Origin: an uncultured Alistipes sp. | Lineage (GTDB): Bacteria > Bacteroidota > Bacteroidia > Bacteroidales > Rikenellaceae | NCBI RefSeq assembly: GCF_963931675.1 | Contig: NZ_OZ007039.1 | Coordinates: forward strand, 1,897,806 to 1,961,805 | DNA: 64,000 nt | Reading direction: 5' to 3' | Part shown: positions 23,066 to 31,048 of the stretch, piece after piece | Position numbering within the stretch: position 1 is the stretch's first letter | Layout of the letters: the number at the start of each line of letters is the position of its first letter | Translations under genes and position numbers: made by a program | The notes under the pieces: generated by a model | Seen by the model: only the letters and a program-made list of their open reading frames with translations | Databases searched by the model: none | What the model was told of the DNA's origin: nothing

Positions 23066-23112
23066 AAATCAAGCGAGACTATTGTGGCTGTGCACGTTAT
23101 TTCGCTTGATTT
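23066..23112. repeat. 11-bp inverted repeat between integrase and mnmE
   Basis: AAATCAAGCGA at 23066-23076 is perfectly repeated in inverted form at 23102-23112, with 25 bases between. It lies in the non-coding gap next to the inferred attachment site. It could be a pair of integrase arm-type sites or a hairpin in the transcript that runs from mnmE toward the integrase. No U-tract follows the arm, so termination is not clear. Confidence 0.5.
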
Positions 23113-23153
23113 ATACCTAACTTATACACGAAATGTTTTTCGCGCTCCGTCGG

Positions 23154-23171
23154 TTACTTTCCGATGCAGAA
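23154..23171 (-). other. Inferred prophage attachment site at the last 18 bases of mnmE
   Basis: The final codons TTCTGCATCGGAAAGTAA (FCIGK stop) lie exactly at the junction between phage and chromosome. Salmonella genomic island 1 and its relatives insert at the last 18 bases of the same gene, so this is a known target for tyrosine recombinases. The second copy expected at the other prophage end is outside the window, so the core site is inferred. Confidence 0.5.
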
Positions 23172-24515
23172 TTTTGAAAAGATGTTTTGCAGGACTTCGT
23201 CCGGGGCAATGGCGCCGCGCCCCGTGATCTCTCCCAGATGCCGGATCACCGGCCGCATCTCCTCGCTAAGCAAGTCTGCCGGAAGCCCTTCATCCAAGCC
23301 CTCCAGTGCCCGGTCCAGGGACTCTCGGGCCGCTGTCAGCGCTTCGTAGTGGCGGATGTTCGAGACGACCGCGTCACCGTGGTACAACTCCTCCGTATCC
23401 ACCGTTCCGCGCAGCGCTTCGCACAACGCTTCGATTCCGTCTCCCCGTTTGGCCGAAATCCCGATCGCACCCTCCGGCAGCCGAAATCCGTCCGGAGCCG
23501 CGTCCAACTTGTTGTAGACGGTCAATAACCGCTGGCCGGGCCGCAATTCGAACTCCAGAGCCGGTGCCGATGAATCTCCTTGAAACTGTGCATCAATCAG
23601 ACGGATCACCACCTGTGCCCGACGGATGCTCTCCATTGTGCGGTCGATGCCCATCCGTTCCAGCCGGTCGTCCGTCGCGCGGATCCCGGCCGTGTCGAGG
23701 AACCGGAACAGCACGCCGCCGATATTGGCACGCTCTTCGATCACGTCGCGCGTTGTGCCGGCAATCTCCGAAACCATCGCCCGCTCCTCATTCAGCAGCC
23801 GGTTCAGCAGCGTCGATTTCCCGACGTTCGGAGCCCCGACGATCGCCACCGCAACCCCCTCCTTGATCGCATTGCCCAATGCAAAGGAGTTCCGCAACCG
23901 GTCGATCTCCTGCCCGATCCGCTCCATTGTTTCACGCAGCGCCCCCCGGTCCGCAAACTCCACATCCTCCTCCGAAAAGTCCAGCTCCAACTCCAGCAGC
24001 GAAGTGAGGTTCAGCAACTTGTCCCGAAGCCCTTCCAACTCCTCGGAATATCCGCCGCGCATCTGGTTCGCAGCCAGTGCGTGCGCCGCGCGGGTCGACG
24101 AAGCGATCAGGTCCGCGACGGCCTCGGCCTGCGAAAGGTCCATCTTCCCGGCCAGGTAGGCCCGGATCGTGAACTCCCCGGGCCGGGCCATGCGCCCGCC
24201 CGCGGCAATCAGCAGCCGGAGTATTTCCGAAACGATGTAAGAGGAACCGTGGCACGAAATCTCGACCGAATCCTCGCCCGTATAGGAGTGCGGGGCACGG
24301 AAAACGGTCGCCAGCACATCGTCCACCACGCGCCCGCCGTCCAGAATCCGGCCGTAATGGACCGTGTTTCCGGCCGCTGCGGCCAGCGGATCCCGTCCAC
24401 GGAAAATCCGGTCGCAGAGCGCCAGAGTTCCCGACCCGCTCACCCGGACCACGGCGATGGCACCTCCCGGAGCCGTCGCCGGAGCAACAATCGTATCGTG
24501 TTCGGAAGCTATCAT
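23154..24515 (-). CDS. mnmE: tRNA uridine-5-carboxymethylaminomethyl modification GTPase MnmE
   Basis: The 453-residue protein is a full-length MnmE, which with MnmG modifies the wobble uridine of certain tRNAs. It has the N-terminal folate-binding domain (TIVAPATAPGGAIAVVRVSG), a GTPase domain with P-loop GAPNVGKST at about 228-236 and DTAGIR (G3), and the conserved C-terminal end FCIGK with the cysteine that is part of the family signature. Its start overlaps the mltD stop by 4 bases (ATGA). The prophage lies directly after its stop codon, and the C terminus is intact, so insertion appears to have preserved the gene. Confidence 0.97.
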   Translation of the reverse strand: MIASEHDTIVAPATAPGGAIAVVRVSGSGTLALCDRIFRGRDPLAAAAGNTVHYGRILDGGRVVDDVLATVFRAPHSYTGEDSVEISCHGSSYIVSEILRLLIAAGGRMARPGEFTIRAYLAGKMDLSQAEAVADLIASSTRAAHALAANQMRGGYSEELEGLRDKLLNLTSLLELELDFSEEDVEFADRGALRETMERIGQEIDRLRNSFALGNAIKEGVAVAIVGAPNVGKSTLLNRLLNEERAMVSEIAGTTRDVIEERANIGGVLFRFLDTAGIRATDDRLERMGIDRTMESIRRAQVVIRLIDAQFQGDSSAPALEFELRPGQRLLTVYNKLDAAPDGFRLPEGAIGISAKRGDGIEALCEALRGTVDTEELYHGDAVVSNIRHYEALTAARESLDRALEGLDEGLPADLLSEEMRPVIRHLGEITGRGAIAPDEVLQNIFSKFCIGK

Positions 24516-25885
24516 CGGCCTTCGATCCGGAGGCGCTGTCCGATCCGGAGTTTGTGGGCGTTCTTGATCTTGTTCCAGCGCATCAGTTGCGAGGTCGTCA
24601 CGCGATAACGCCGCGCAATGGCCCCCAGCGTGTCGCCCTTCTTGACCACGTAGATCGTGCCGCTGCGCTCCTGACGCTTCTTGTCGATGTTCGCCGGGTT
24701 GATGTACTCCTTGAGGTACATCGAGTCCTTGGCCTGAATTTCAGACTCGTGGGCGATGTATTGCGTGACGGTGCGCTGCGGAACCACCAGCGTATAGGTT
24801 TTCGTGGTCGCCGGAATGATGTCGAGTTTGTATTGCGGGTTGAGCTGGCGCAGCGTCTCCAGCGACAGGTCGATCGTCGAGGCGATCTGGTTCAGGTGCA
24901 TCAGCCTGTTGATGCGCAGCGTGTCGACCGACAGCGGAATCGGGGCCTCGGTGGGCTCGATGCCGTGGAGCTGGTGGTAGGCATAGGCGTAGGTCGCCCC
25001 GATGAAGGCCGGGACGTACCCGCGGGTTTCGCGCGGCAGGTAGTCGTAGATCTCCCAGAAGGTCTTGCCGCCCGAACGGGCAATGGCCTTGTTGACGTTT
25101 CCCGGGCCGCAGTTGTAGGCCGCAATGGCCAGCGTCCAGTCGTTGTAGATCGCATGGAGGTCCTTCAGGAAACGGCAGGCAGCCTCCGTGGAGCGGTGCG
25201 GGTCGCGGCGTTCGTCGACCAGCGAATTGATCTCCAGTCCGTAGCTCTTTCCCGTCGTGGGCATGAACTGCCACAGACCTACGGCACCCATCGGCGAGAC
25301 GGCCGTGGGGGAGAGTGCCGATTCGATGATCGGCAGCGCCCGCAGCTCTACCGGCAGGCCTTCGCGGAGCAGCTCCTCCTCGATGATCGGGAAGTAGTAT
25401 TGCGACATCCCGAGGATGCGGCTGATCGTCCCTGAACGCGGGTCGATGTAGCGGTTGATGTAGTTCTTGACGATTGCGTTGAAGGGCAACTGGATCGGCG
25501 AGGCGAGGTCCAGCAGACGCCGGGCGTAGATCGAATCGGGAGTCTGGTCGGCAACGGCCGCAGTGTCCTCCAGCACGTAGCGTTTGAAGAATTCGTCGTA
25601 GGCATCCTGCCGCTGGCGTTCCCGCCATTCGGCCAGCAGCGAATCGGCCTGTTCGGCCGTCAGTCCCAGCGTGATGTCATTGACCGGGGGCTCTTCGACC
25701 GGGGCAGGGGCGGGGTCCGTCACCGGTTCGGGGCAGACCGTGCGCACCGTGTCGCGGGCGATGTCCGCCTCCGTCTGTTCGGTACGGGCCTTTTTGTTGC
25801 GTTTTTTCTTGCGGGGGCTGCGGTCCAGGGCCGAGGCCGTCCCGGCCATGGCGAGCAGCAAGGCAAATATCAGGAGTTTTTTCAT
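24512..25885 (-). CDS. mltD: Membrane-bound-type lytic transglycosylase with LysM domain (MltD-like)
   Basis: The 457-residue protein has a signal peptide (MKKLLIFALLLAMAGTASA), a disordered basic and proline-rich stretch, a helical region, the SLT catalytic domain with Glu188 in PIIESALSP and the motifs GLWQFMPTTG and AAYNCGPGNV, and one C-terminal LysM domain (about 410-455, IYVVKKGDTLGAIARRY). It would cut peptidoglycan in the periplasm. It lacks a lipobox, so it is probably secreted rather than lipidated. It follows DUF5683 by 3 bases and overlaps mnmE, so it belongs to the parAB operon. Confidence 0.93.
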   Translation of the reverse strand: MKKLLIFALLLAMAGTASALDRSPRKKKRNKKARTEQTEADIARDTVRTVCPEPVTDPAPAPVEEPPVNDITLGLTAEQADSLLAEWRERQRQDAYDEFFKRYVLEDTAAVADQTPDSIYARRLLDLASPIQLPFNAIVKNYINRYIDPRSGTISRILGMSQYYFPIIEEELLREGLPVELRALPIIESALSPTAVSPMGAVGLWQFMPTTGKSYGLEINSLVDERRDPHRSTEAACRFLKDLHAIYNDWTLAIAAYNCGPGNVNKAIARSGGKTFWEIYDYLPRETRGYVPAFIGATYAYAYHQLHGIEPTEAPIPLSVDTLRINRLMHLNQIASTIDLSLETLRQLNPQYKLDIIPATTKTYTLVVPQRTVTQYIAHESEIQAKDSMYLKEYINPANIDKKRQERSGTIYVVKKGDTLGAIARRYRVTTSQLMRWNKIKNAHKLRIGQRLRIEGR

Positions 25886-25888
25886 CGT

Positions 25889-27058
25889 CTAAAAGTTGAG
25901 GCTGAGGTTGAACCCGAAGACCGGCCGGTTCCCCTGCTGCGTCGGGACATAGGTGTAGTTGACCAGCGGTTCGAGGTTCATCGACAGGTCGTCCGAGATG
26001 TCGTAGTCCTTCAGGTGGGCGTCGACGTGGGCGTCGATGATCTGCAGGACGTAGAGTGCGCCCGAAAGGATGATGCACAGGTCGCGGTTGCGCCGGTAGT
26101 TGTCCCGCAGGTTTTTGATAAAGTCGGCCGAATAACGTCCGCGGAACTCGTCCGTCGGGCCGTTGGGGTAGTTTTCGGGGTGTTCTTCATAGTCGGCCAG
26201 CAGGTTGTAGGCCCTCTTGAAGCGCTGGAAGCCGCGGTTGTTCCAGTCGATGCAGTAGATCATCGAAGCGAAGCCTCCGACCACGAACGGCACCTTCCAG
26301 TAGCTGCGGTTGTAGATCTGTCCCGCACCCGGGAAGATGCAGGCCAGCGTGGTGGCCTTCTTCACCGACGAGACGTCGTTGGTCTTGTAGCTCACGGCGG
26401 CGTCGCCGATGAAGTAGATGTACGAGGCGATCGTAACCCCGAGGTAGACCTGCCGACGGGTGTTGCTGCGGATCATCTTCGTCTGCAGGGCGTCGAGTTC
26501 GGGTGTGCGCGAGAGGCTCACGTCTATATAGGAGTTGTACTGGCGGCGCAGGGGCTTGTAGATCTTGTTTTCGTGGATGTAGAGCCCCAGACCGGTTCCG
26601 ACCAGCCCGTAGAGGATCGGGAGTTTCCAATACTGCTTGTTGTAGATCTGTCCGTATCCGGGCAGGACGGTCGAGGCCCAGCACACCTTCGAGAGCGACA
26701 TCGAATCGCTCATGAACCACCCTTTTTTCCGGATTTTGCGTTTGGTAGTGGTGTCGATGCCCTGCAGAGCGGCGTCATAGCGCGCCAGGGCGATCGAGTC
26801 GAGCAGGCGCAGGTCGTCGGTGCGCAGGGCGGCCACGGCGGCCGAGTCGGCAGCATAGTCGACCGTCTGGGCCGAATCGATCCGCAGGGCGAGTTCCGCG
26901 AAGCGGATCGAGTCGCGTTTGGCGCGCAGCGAGTCGGGTTTCTGGAACATGCCGCCCCGCACGATGCTGCGGGCGCCGCGGGGGAGTTGGGCCTGGGCGG
27001 CGTGCATTCCCGGCACGACGGCCGCAATGAGCAACAGGAGAAACCGGATCTTCGCCAT
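25889..27058 (-). CDS. DUF5683 membrane-associated protein
   Basis: The 389-residue protein starts MAKIRFLLLLIAAVVPG with a signal-like segment; the ATG at 27058 is preferred because the 14 earlier codons do not look like a signal peptide. Two similar units occur: VCWASTVLPGYGQIYNKQYWK and, about 100 residues later, TLACIFPGAGQIYNRSYWK, each followed by hydrophobic segments and then a Arg/Tyr/Asn-rich stretch (LRRQYN, FKRAYN). The protein ends in FGFNLSLNF, a beta-like terminal strand. The family is common in Bacteroidota, encoded between parB and a lytic transglycosylase. Function is unknown; a cell-envelope role linked to division is inferred from context. Confidence 0.85.
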   Translation of the reverse strand: MAKIRFLLLLIAAVVPGMHAAQAQLPRGARSIVRGGMFQKPDSLRAKRDSIRFAELALRIDSAQTVDYAADSAAVAALRTDDLRLLDSIALARYDAALQGIDTTTKRKIRKKGWFMSDSMSLSKVCWASTVLPGYGQIYNKQYWKLPILYGLVGTGLGLYIHENKIYKPLRRQYNSYIDVSLSRTPELDALQTKMIRSNTRRQVYLGVTIASYIYFIGDAAVSYKTNDVSSVKKATTLACIFPGAGQIYNRSYWKVPFVVGGFASMIYCIDWNNRGFQRFKRAYNLLADYEEHPENYPNGPTDEFRGRYSADFIKNLRDNYRRNRDLCIILSGALYVLQIIDAHVDAHLKDYDISDDLSMNLEPLVNYTYVPTQQGNRPVFGFNLSLNF

Positions 27059-27083
27059 GGGGTCCGAGGGTGTTTGAATGCGT

Positions 27084-27956
27084 TCAGGAGCGGTTGGCAA
27101 ATCGTTCGAGGAAGCGTTCTATATCGCTGTCGTCGCCGAATCCGATGACGATCTTGCCGCCGCCGTTCTTCGAGCGTTTGATCGAAATATCCTCCGAGAA
27201 GAAGGTTTCGAGCTGTTCGACCAGCCGCGAGTAGCTTTCGGGATACTCTTCATCCTCGGCGTTCCGGGCCGCCCGGGCCGGAGCTTCGGCGAGCGTGCGG
27301 GCCAGCTCCTCGACCTGGCGTACCGAAAGGCCCTTCTTGATGCAGCGTTTCAGCACGCGCAACTGCTGGTCGGCGGGGGCTCCGGCGATGGCTTTGGCGT
27401 GGCCCATCGAGATCAGCCCCTCCTTCAGCGCCAGCTGCACCTCGTCGGGGAGTTTGAGCAGGCGCAGGTAGTTCGAGACCGACGAACGCTTCTTGCCGAC
27501 CTTCTCCGAGAGGGCGTCCTGCGTGAGATGGCACTCGTCGATCAGGCGCTGCATTCCCAGGGCGATTTCGATGGCGTTGAGGTCCTGGCGCTGGATGTTC
27601 TCCACGAGGGCCATGGCGTGCAGGTTCTCGTCGTCGACTTCGCGGATGTAGGCCGGGAGGGTCTTCAGGTCGGCGCGCTGCGCGGCCCGCCAGCGGCGTT
27701 CGCCGCTGATGATGACGTATTTCCCGCCGTCGGCCTTCTTCACCGTGACGGGCTGGATGACCCCCAACTGGCGGATCGAGTCGGCCAGTTCGTCGAGGGC
27801 CTCCTCGTCGAACTGCGTTCGCGGCTGCGTGGGGTTGGGAATGATGTCGGCGATCTCGATTTCGGCCATTTGGCTCATCGGTTTGAGCTTTGCATCGACG
27901 GCTTCGCTGCCGAATATCGCATCGAGCCCCCGGCCTAATCCCTTCTGTGGTTTCAT
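27084..27956 (-). CDS. parB: Chromosome-partitioning protein ParB
   Basis: The 290-residue protein has the ParB N-terminal domain with the CTP-binding box ISGERRWRAAQ, the central helix-turn-helix (LTQDALSEKVGKKRSSVSNYLRLLKLP) that recognises parS, and a C-terminal dimerisation region (FFSEDISIKRSKNGGGKIVI). It loads onto parS sites near the origin and works with ParA to segregate chromosomes. It starts 56 bases after parA and is followed closely by DUF5683. I did not see a parS-like site in this window. Confidence 0.97.
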   Translation of the reverse strand: MKPQKGLGRGLDAIFGSEAVDAKLKPMSQMAEIEIADIIPNPTQPRTQFDEEALDELADSIRQLGVIQPVTVKKADGGKYVIISGERRWRAAQRADLKTLPAYIREVDDENLHAMALVENIQRQDLNAIEIALGMQRLIDECHLTQDALSEKVGKKRSSVSNYLRLLKLPDEVQLALKEGLISMGHAKAIAGAPADQQLRVLKRCIKKGLSVRQVEELARTLAEAPARAARNAEDEEYPESYSRLVEQLETFFSEDISIKRSKNGGGKIVIGFGDDSDIERFLERFANRS

Positions 27957-28012
27957 AGCTTGCCTTTTTATTTATGGTGCCGGAGCGGGTCCGAACCCGG
28001 TCCGGAAGCGTC

Positions 28013-28783
28013 TCAGTGCTGTTTCCTGCGGTTCCGTTTCAAAAATTCGCGCGCCAGGTTCAGGTAGTTCTCCGAGCCCATGGCCCCGGCGTCGTAGAGC
28101 ATGACGGGTTTCCCGTGTGAGGGTGCCTCTCCCAAACGGATATTGCGCTGGATTATTGTGTCGTAGGCCAGTTCTCCGAAGTGCTCGCGGACCTCGGTGA
28201 CGACCTGGTTGTTCAGGCGGTTGCGCATGTACATCGTCAGCAGGAAGCCTTCGATGTCGAGCGACGGGTTGAGGCTCGACTTGACCTTGCGGATCGTGTT
28301 GAGCAGTTTGGAGAGTCCTTCGAGGGCGAGGTATTCGCACTGCACGGGGATCAGCACCGTATCGGCAGCCGTGAGAATGTTCACCGTGGTGTATCCCAGC
28401 GAGGGGGAGCAGTCGATGAAGATGTAGTCGAAGCGTTCGCGCACGGAGTCGACGATGCGTTTCATGACGAAGTGAGCGTTCTCCATCTTCGGCAGTTCGG
28501 TGTCGGCGGCCACCAGGTCGATCGACGAGGGCAGGACCCAGAGGTTCTTCACGTCGGGGCTGCGGAGGATCACCTCGTCGGGTTGTTTCTCTCCGGCGAG
28601 GCATTCGTAGATGCCTTCGAGGTTGATGTCGAAGCCCAGCCCCGAGGTGGCGTTGGCCTGCGGATCGGCGTCCAGCAGCAACACCTTTTTGCCCAGCAGG
28701 GCCAGCGATGCCGCCAGATTGATGGCCGTGGTGGTTTTACCCACGCCGCCCTTCTGGTTGGCTAAAGCGATTACCTTTCCCAT
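28013..28783 (-). CDS. parA: Chromosome-partitioning ATPase ParA (Soj)
   Basis: The 256-residue protein has the deviant Walker A motif [12 protein letters not shown] near residue 10, the A' motif [17 protein letters not shown], and the Walker B region [13 protein letters not shown]. This is the standard ParA/Soj form without an N-terminal HTH, as for chromosomal ParA. It is the first gene of the leftward operon parA-parB-DUF5683-mltD-mnmE and has a good promoter upstream. Confidence 0.97.
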   Translation of the reverse strand: MGKVIALANQKGGVGKTTTAINLAASLALLGKKVLLLDADPQANATSGLGFDINLEGIYECLAGEKQPDEVILRSPDVKNLWVLPSSIDLVAADTELPKMENAHFVMKRIVDSVRERFDYIFIDCSPSLGYTTVNILTAADTVLIPVQCEYLALEGLSKLLNTIRKVKSSLNPSLDIEGFLLTMYMRNRLNNQVVTEVREHFGELAYDTIIQRNIRLGEAPSHGKPVMLYDAGAMGSENYLNLAREFLKRNRRKQH

Positions 28784-28808
28784 GTTTCAGATTCGGTTTA
28801 TAAGCAGG

Positions 28809-28840
28809 CAAATTTACGCAAATAATATCGCTCGTGCAAA
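28809..28840 (-). promoter_or_regulatory. Promoter of the parA operon
   Basis: The minus strand carries TTTG (28837-28840) and TAAATTTG (28809-28816) with 20 bases between, an excellent match to the Bacteroidota consensus TTTG-N19-21-TAnnTTTG. Transcription would start about 26 bases before the parA ATG. Confidence 0.8.
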
Positions 28841-28950
28841 TCCGGGGCGGAGCTTTTCGCAAAATGGCCCCTGCAGGCGGGTGTGGCGCATACCGGGGCC
28901 GTTCGGGCAATAAATTCGGATTTCCGGGGAAGCCGTAAGCGAATTTTTCG

Positions 28951-28958
28951 TATCTTTG
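28951..28958 (+). promoter_or_regulatory. Promoter -7 element upstream of the CPBP protease gene
   Basis: TATCTTTG matches TAnnTTTG. It lies about 120 bases before the likely start codon. No good -33 element is visible. The space between parA and this gene (28784-29080) otherwise holds the parA promoter and GC-rich leader sequence with no clear gene. Confidence 0.55.
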
Positions 28959-29080
28959 GAGGCTGTATGCCGGGAAGCGGTTTTCCTGCGGCCTGCACCC
29001 GAAAGCGGGGCGGGCGGGAGCAGGACCCGGGGCGCAGAGCGCCCCGAAGGCCGAAAGGCCCGGATCGCCCAATGTACGCT

Positions 29081-30046
29081 ATGACGGATAGAAGAGAACA
29101 CAAGCAAGAGGAACCCGTGCGGGAGAACCCCACGGTGAAGCCCCTCTCCGAAACTGACTCGAAGCGGGAGCCGAAATCGGATGCGGGATCGAACCCGCAG
29201 GCGGCGCCGAAACCGGCTGCCAGCCGTTTCCCGACGGCCGGTGATCTGCTGGCCATGCTCGGCATCGCCTTGGCGGCCCAGATCCTGATCGGGATCGTCG
29301 GGCAACTGTTGGCGGCCGGTTTCGGAATCGACTTCCAGACCGCCGCCCCGAACATCCAGGGTCGGATGATGGCCGTCCTTTATTTCATCTCGATGTCGGT
29401 GGCCCTGGGCGGCGTACTCTATTACCGCCACGTGCGCGGAGGGCGCGGGCGCTGGGCGCGCTTCTCGCTCCGGGGACTCAACCCCACGCTGCTGCTCTGG
29501 TGCTTCATTCTGATTTTTGCCGTCGGAATCGTCCTCGAACCGCTGCTGCAGGTGATGCCCGAACTACAGCTCCAAGTCGGACGCGGATTCTGGACACTGC
29601 TGTCGCTGGTGGTTTTCGCACCGATTTTCGAAGAGCTCCTTTGTCGGGGCGTGGTGCTTGGGAGTCTGCGTGACCGCTACGGTGTGACGGCGGCCTGGCT
29701 CGTCTCGGCCCTCTTCTTCGGACTGCTCCACGTCCAGCCCGTGCAGGTCATCAACGCCACGGCCGTCGGATTGATTCTCGGCTATGTCTATCTGGCCACC
29801 GAGTCGATGTGGTCGGTCATGATCCTTCACGCGCTGAACAACGCTGCCGCCTATCTGCTTATGATTCTCGTCGTTACCCCCGAATCGGGCCATCAGAGCG
29901 CCCTGTTGATCAACTTGATCAACAGCCCGGGCCTCTATTGGTGCATCTATGCCGTGGCGGTCGGCCTCTGCGCCGTATCGGGCTGGATGATGCTCCGGAC
30001 GCTCCGCCGCATGAAGGAGTCCGGGAAAAATCCCGCCCGGGCGTAA
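29081..30046 (+). CDS. CPBP-family intramembrane metalloprotease
   Basis: The protein (321 residues from this start) has a charged cytoplasmic N terminus and about eight hydrophobic segments. It carries the CPBP (Abi) signatures: EELLCRG (EExxxR) at the end of a helix after FAPIF, FFGLLHVQP (FxxxH) and HALNNAAA. These motifs place the metal site within the membrane. I favour ATG 29081 or 29072, since sequence upstream of 29072 looks non-coding. Such proteins process prenylated or hydrophobic substrates or act in bacteriocin immunity; the substrate here is unknown. The next gene has its own promoter. Confidence 0.88.
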   Translation: MTDRREHKQEEPVRENPTVKPLSETDSKREPKSDAGSNPQAAPKPAASRFPTAGDLLAMLGIALAAQILIGIVGQLLAAGFGIDFQTAAPNIQGRMMAVLYFISMSVALGGVLYYRHVRGGRGRWARFSLRGLNPTLLLWCFILIFAVGIVLEPLLQVMPELQLQVGRGFWTLLSLVVFAPIFEELLCRGVVLGSLRDRYGVTAAWLVSALFFGLLHVQPVQVINATAVGLILGYVYLATESMWSVMILHALNNAAAYLLMILVVTPESGHQSALLINLINSPGLYWCIYAVAVGLCAVSGWMMLRTLRRMKESGKNPARA

Positions 30047-30086
30047 TAATCCGGCCGGAATGTGCGTTACTTACGAGTAAAAACCC

Positions 30087-30094
30087 TATCTTTG
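30087..30094 (+). promoter_or_regulatory. Promoter -7 element of the PPIase/SurA/OstA operon
   Basis: TATCTTTG matches TAnnTTTG and lies 9 bases before the ATG at 30103. Initiation about 7 bases downstream would give a very short leader or a leaderless message. A -33 element is not clear. Confidence 0.5.
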
Positions 30095-30102
30095 CCCTTT
30101 GG

Positions 30103-31032
30103 ATGATGAAATGGCGAGCGAAAATAGCGGTCGCAGCGGGTGTGCTGCTCCTGGCGGGATGCCGGGAGTTGCCGCGTTATTTCGCCAGCGATACGACGAT
30201 CGCCCGGGCCGGCGGCAAGGAGTTGCGCATGGGTGACGTGCGTTCGGTCGTCCCGAGGGGGCTCTCGGGGGAGGACAGCGCGGCCTTCATGCAGGTCTAC
30301 GTCGACCGGTGGATCGTCAAGCAGCTCAAACTGGAGGAGGCCGAGACGCTCTTCTCCTCGTCGGCGGGCGATATCGACAAGATGGTCGAGGAGTACCGCC
30401 AGGCGCTGCTGATCCGCCAGTTGGACCAGCATTACGTTGACCGGTCGATCGATACGCTCTTCACCGACGACGAGATCGCCGCCTATTACAACGCCCACAA
30501 GGCCGATTTCAAACTCGACCGCACGATCGTCAAGGGCCGGATCGTCCGCTTCGGGGCCGGATACCGCCAGGCTGCGAAGCTCAAGACGCTGATGGCCTCG
30601 AAATCGGAGGCTCGGCAGCAGGATTTTCGGGACATTTGCGAGAAAAACGACTTTTCGGTGAGCGATTTCCGCGAGCAGTGGGTCGACTTTCCCGAATTCC
30701 TGAGCTACCTTCCGACCCTGCGGTCGCAGAATTACGATTCGGTGCTGGCCTCGACGGCCGTGCAGGAGATGCGCGACAGCTATTCGCGCTACTATTTCCA
30801 GATCGACGCCGTGATGCGCGAGGGTGAGCCGATCCCGCTCGAACGCCTGCGGGAGAATATCCGCCGCATCCTCTTCAACCGCCGCAAGGGGGAGATCATC
30901 CGCCAGCACGAGGAGGAGCTCCGGATGCGCGCGGAGGAGAACGGCGAGGTGAAGGTATTCGGCGGGAAGCGCGATCCGCAGGAGCCGATGCCGCAAGGCG
31001 GGACAAACAACGAAAACGAAGCAAAACGATAA
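30103..31032 (+). CDS. Periplasmic PPIase-like/SurA-N-type lipoprotein
   Basis: The 309-residue product starts MMKWRAKIAVAAGVLLLAGC, a lipoprotein signal ending in LAGC. The mature part is helical with the look of a SurA/PrsA chaperone N-terminal domain: DRWIVKQLKLEEAE, DDEIAAYYNAHKADFKL and a helical C terminus. It lacks a clear parvulin catalytic domain. It is followed after 16 bases by surA and then an OstA-like gene, so it likely assists folding of outer-membrane proteins. Peptidylprolyl isomerase activity is not supported by visible catalytic residues. Confidence 0.75.
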   Translation: MMKWRAKIAVAAGVLLLAGCRELPRYFASDTTIARAGGKELRMGDVRSVVPRGLSGEDSAAFMQVYVDRWIVKQLKLEEAETLFSSSAGDIDKMVEEYRQALLIRQLDQHYVDRSIDTLFTDDEIAAYYNAHKADFKLDRTIVKGRIVRFGAGYRQAAKLKTLMASKSEARQQDFRDICEKNDFSVSDFREQWVDFPEFLSYLPTLRSQNYDSVLASTAVQEMRDSYSRYYFQIDAVMREGEPIPLERLRENIRRILFNRRKGEIIRQHEEELRMRAEENGEVKVFGGKRDPQEPMPQGGTNNENEAKR

Positions 31033-31048
31033 ACGAAACCGATACAAG

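Larger units (their letters stand above)
1..23171. mobile_element. Right part of a temperate tailed-phage prophage, inserted next to the 3' end of mnmE
   Basis: A continuous set of phage modules fills this stretch: head, portal and terminase genes, a DNA-modification operon, replication and recombination genes, a divergent lysogeny region and a tyrosine integrase. Beyond the integrase the genes are ordinary chromosomal housekeeping genes. The right border is placed between the integrase start (22966) and the last codons of mnmE (23154-23171). The left border is outside the window, so tail and lysis genes are not seen. All late and early lytic genes face left and the lysogeny genes face right, which is the usual divergent layout of a temperate phage. 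Base composition is close to that of the host, except for the methyltransferase gene. The exact attachment site is inferred. Confidence 0.9.

Noticed and set aside
23066..23112. Inverted repeat next to mnmE considered as an intrinsic terminator
   Set aside because: The 25-base loop is long, and no U-tract follows the stem in either direction, so I list it only as a repeat.
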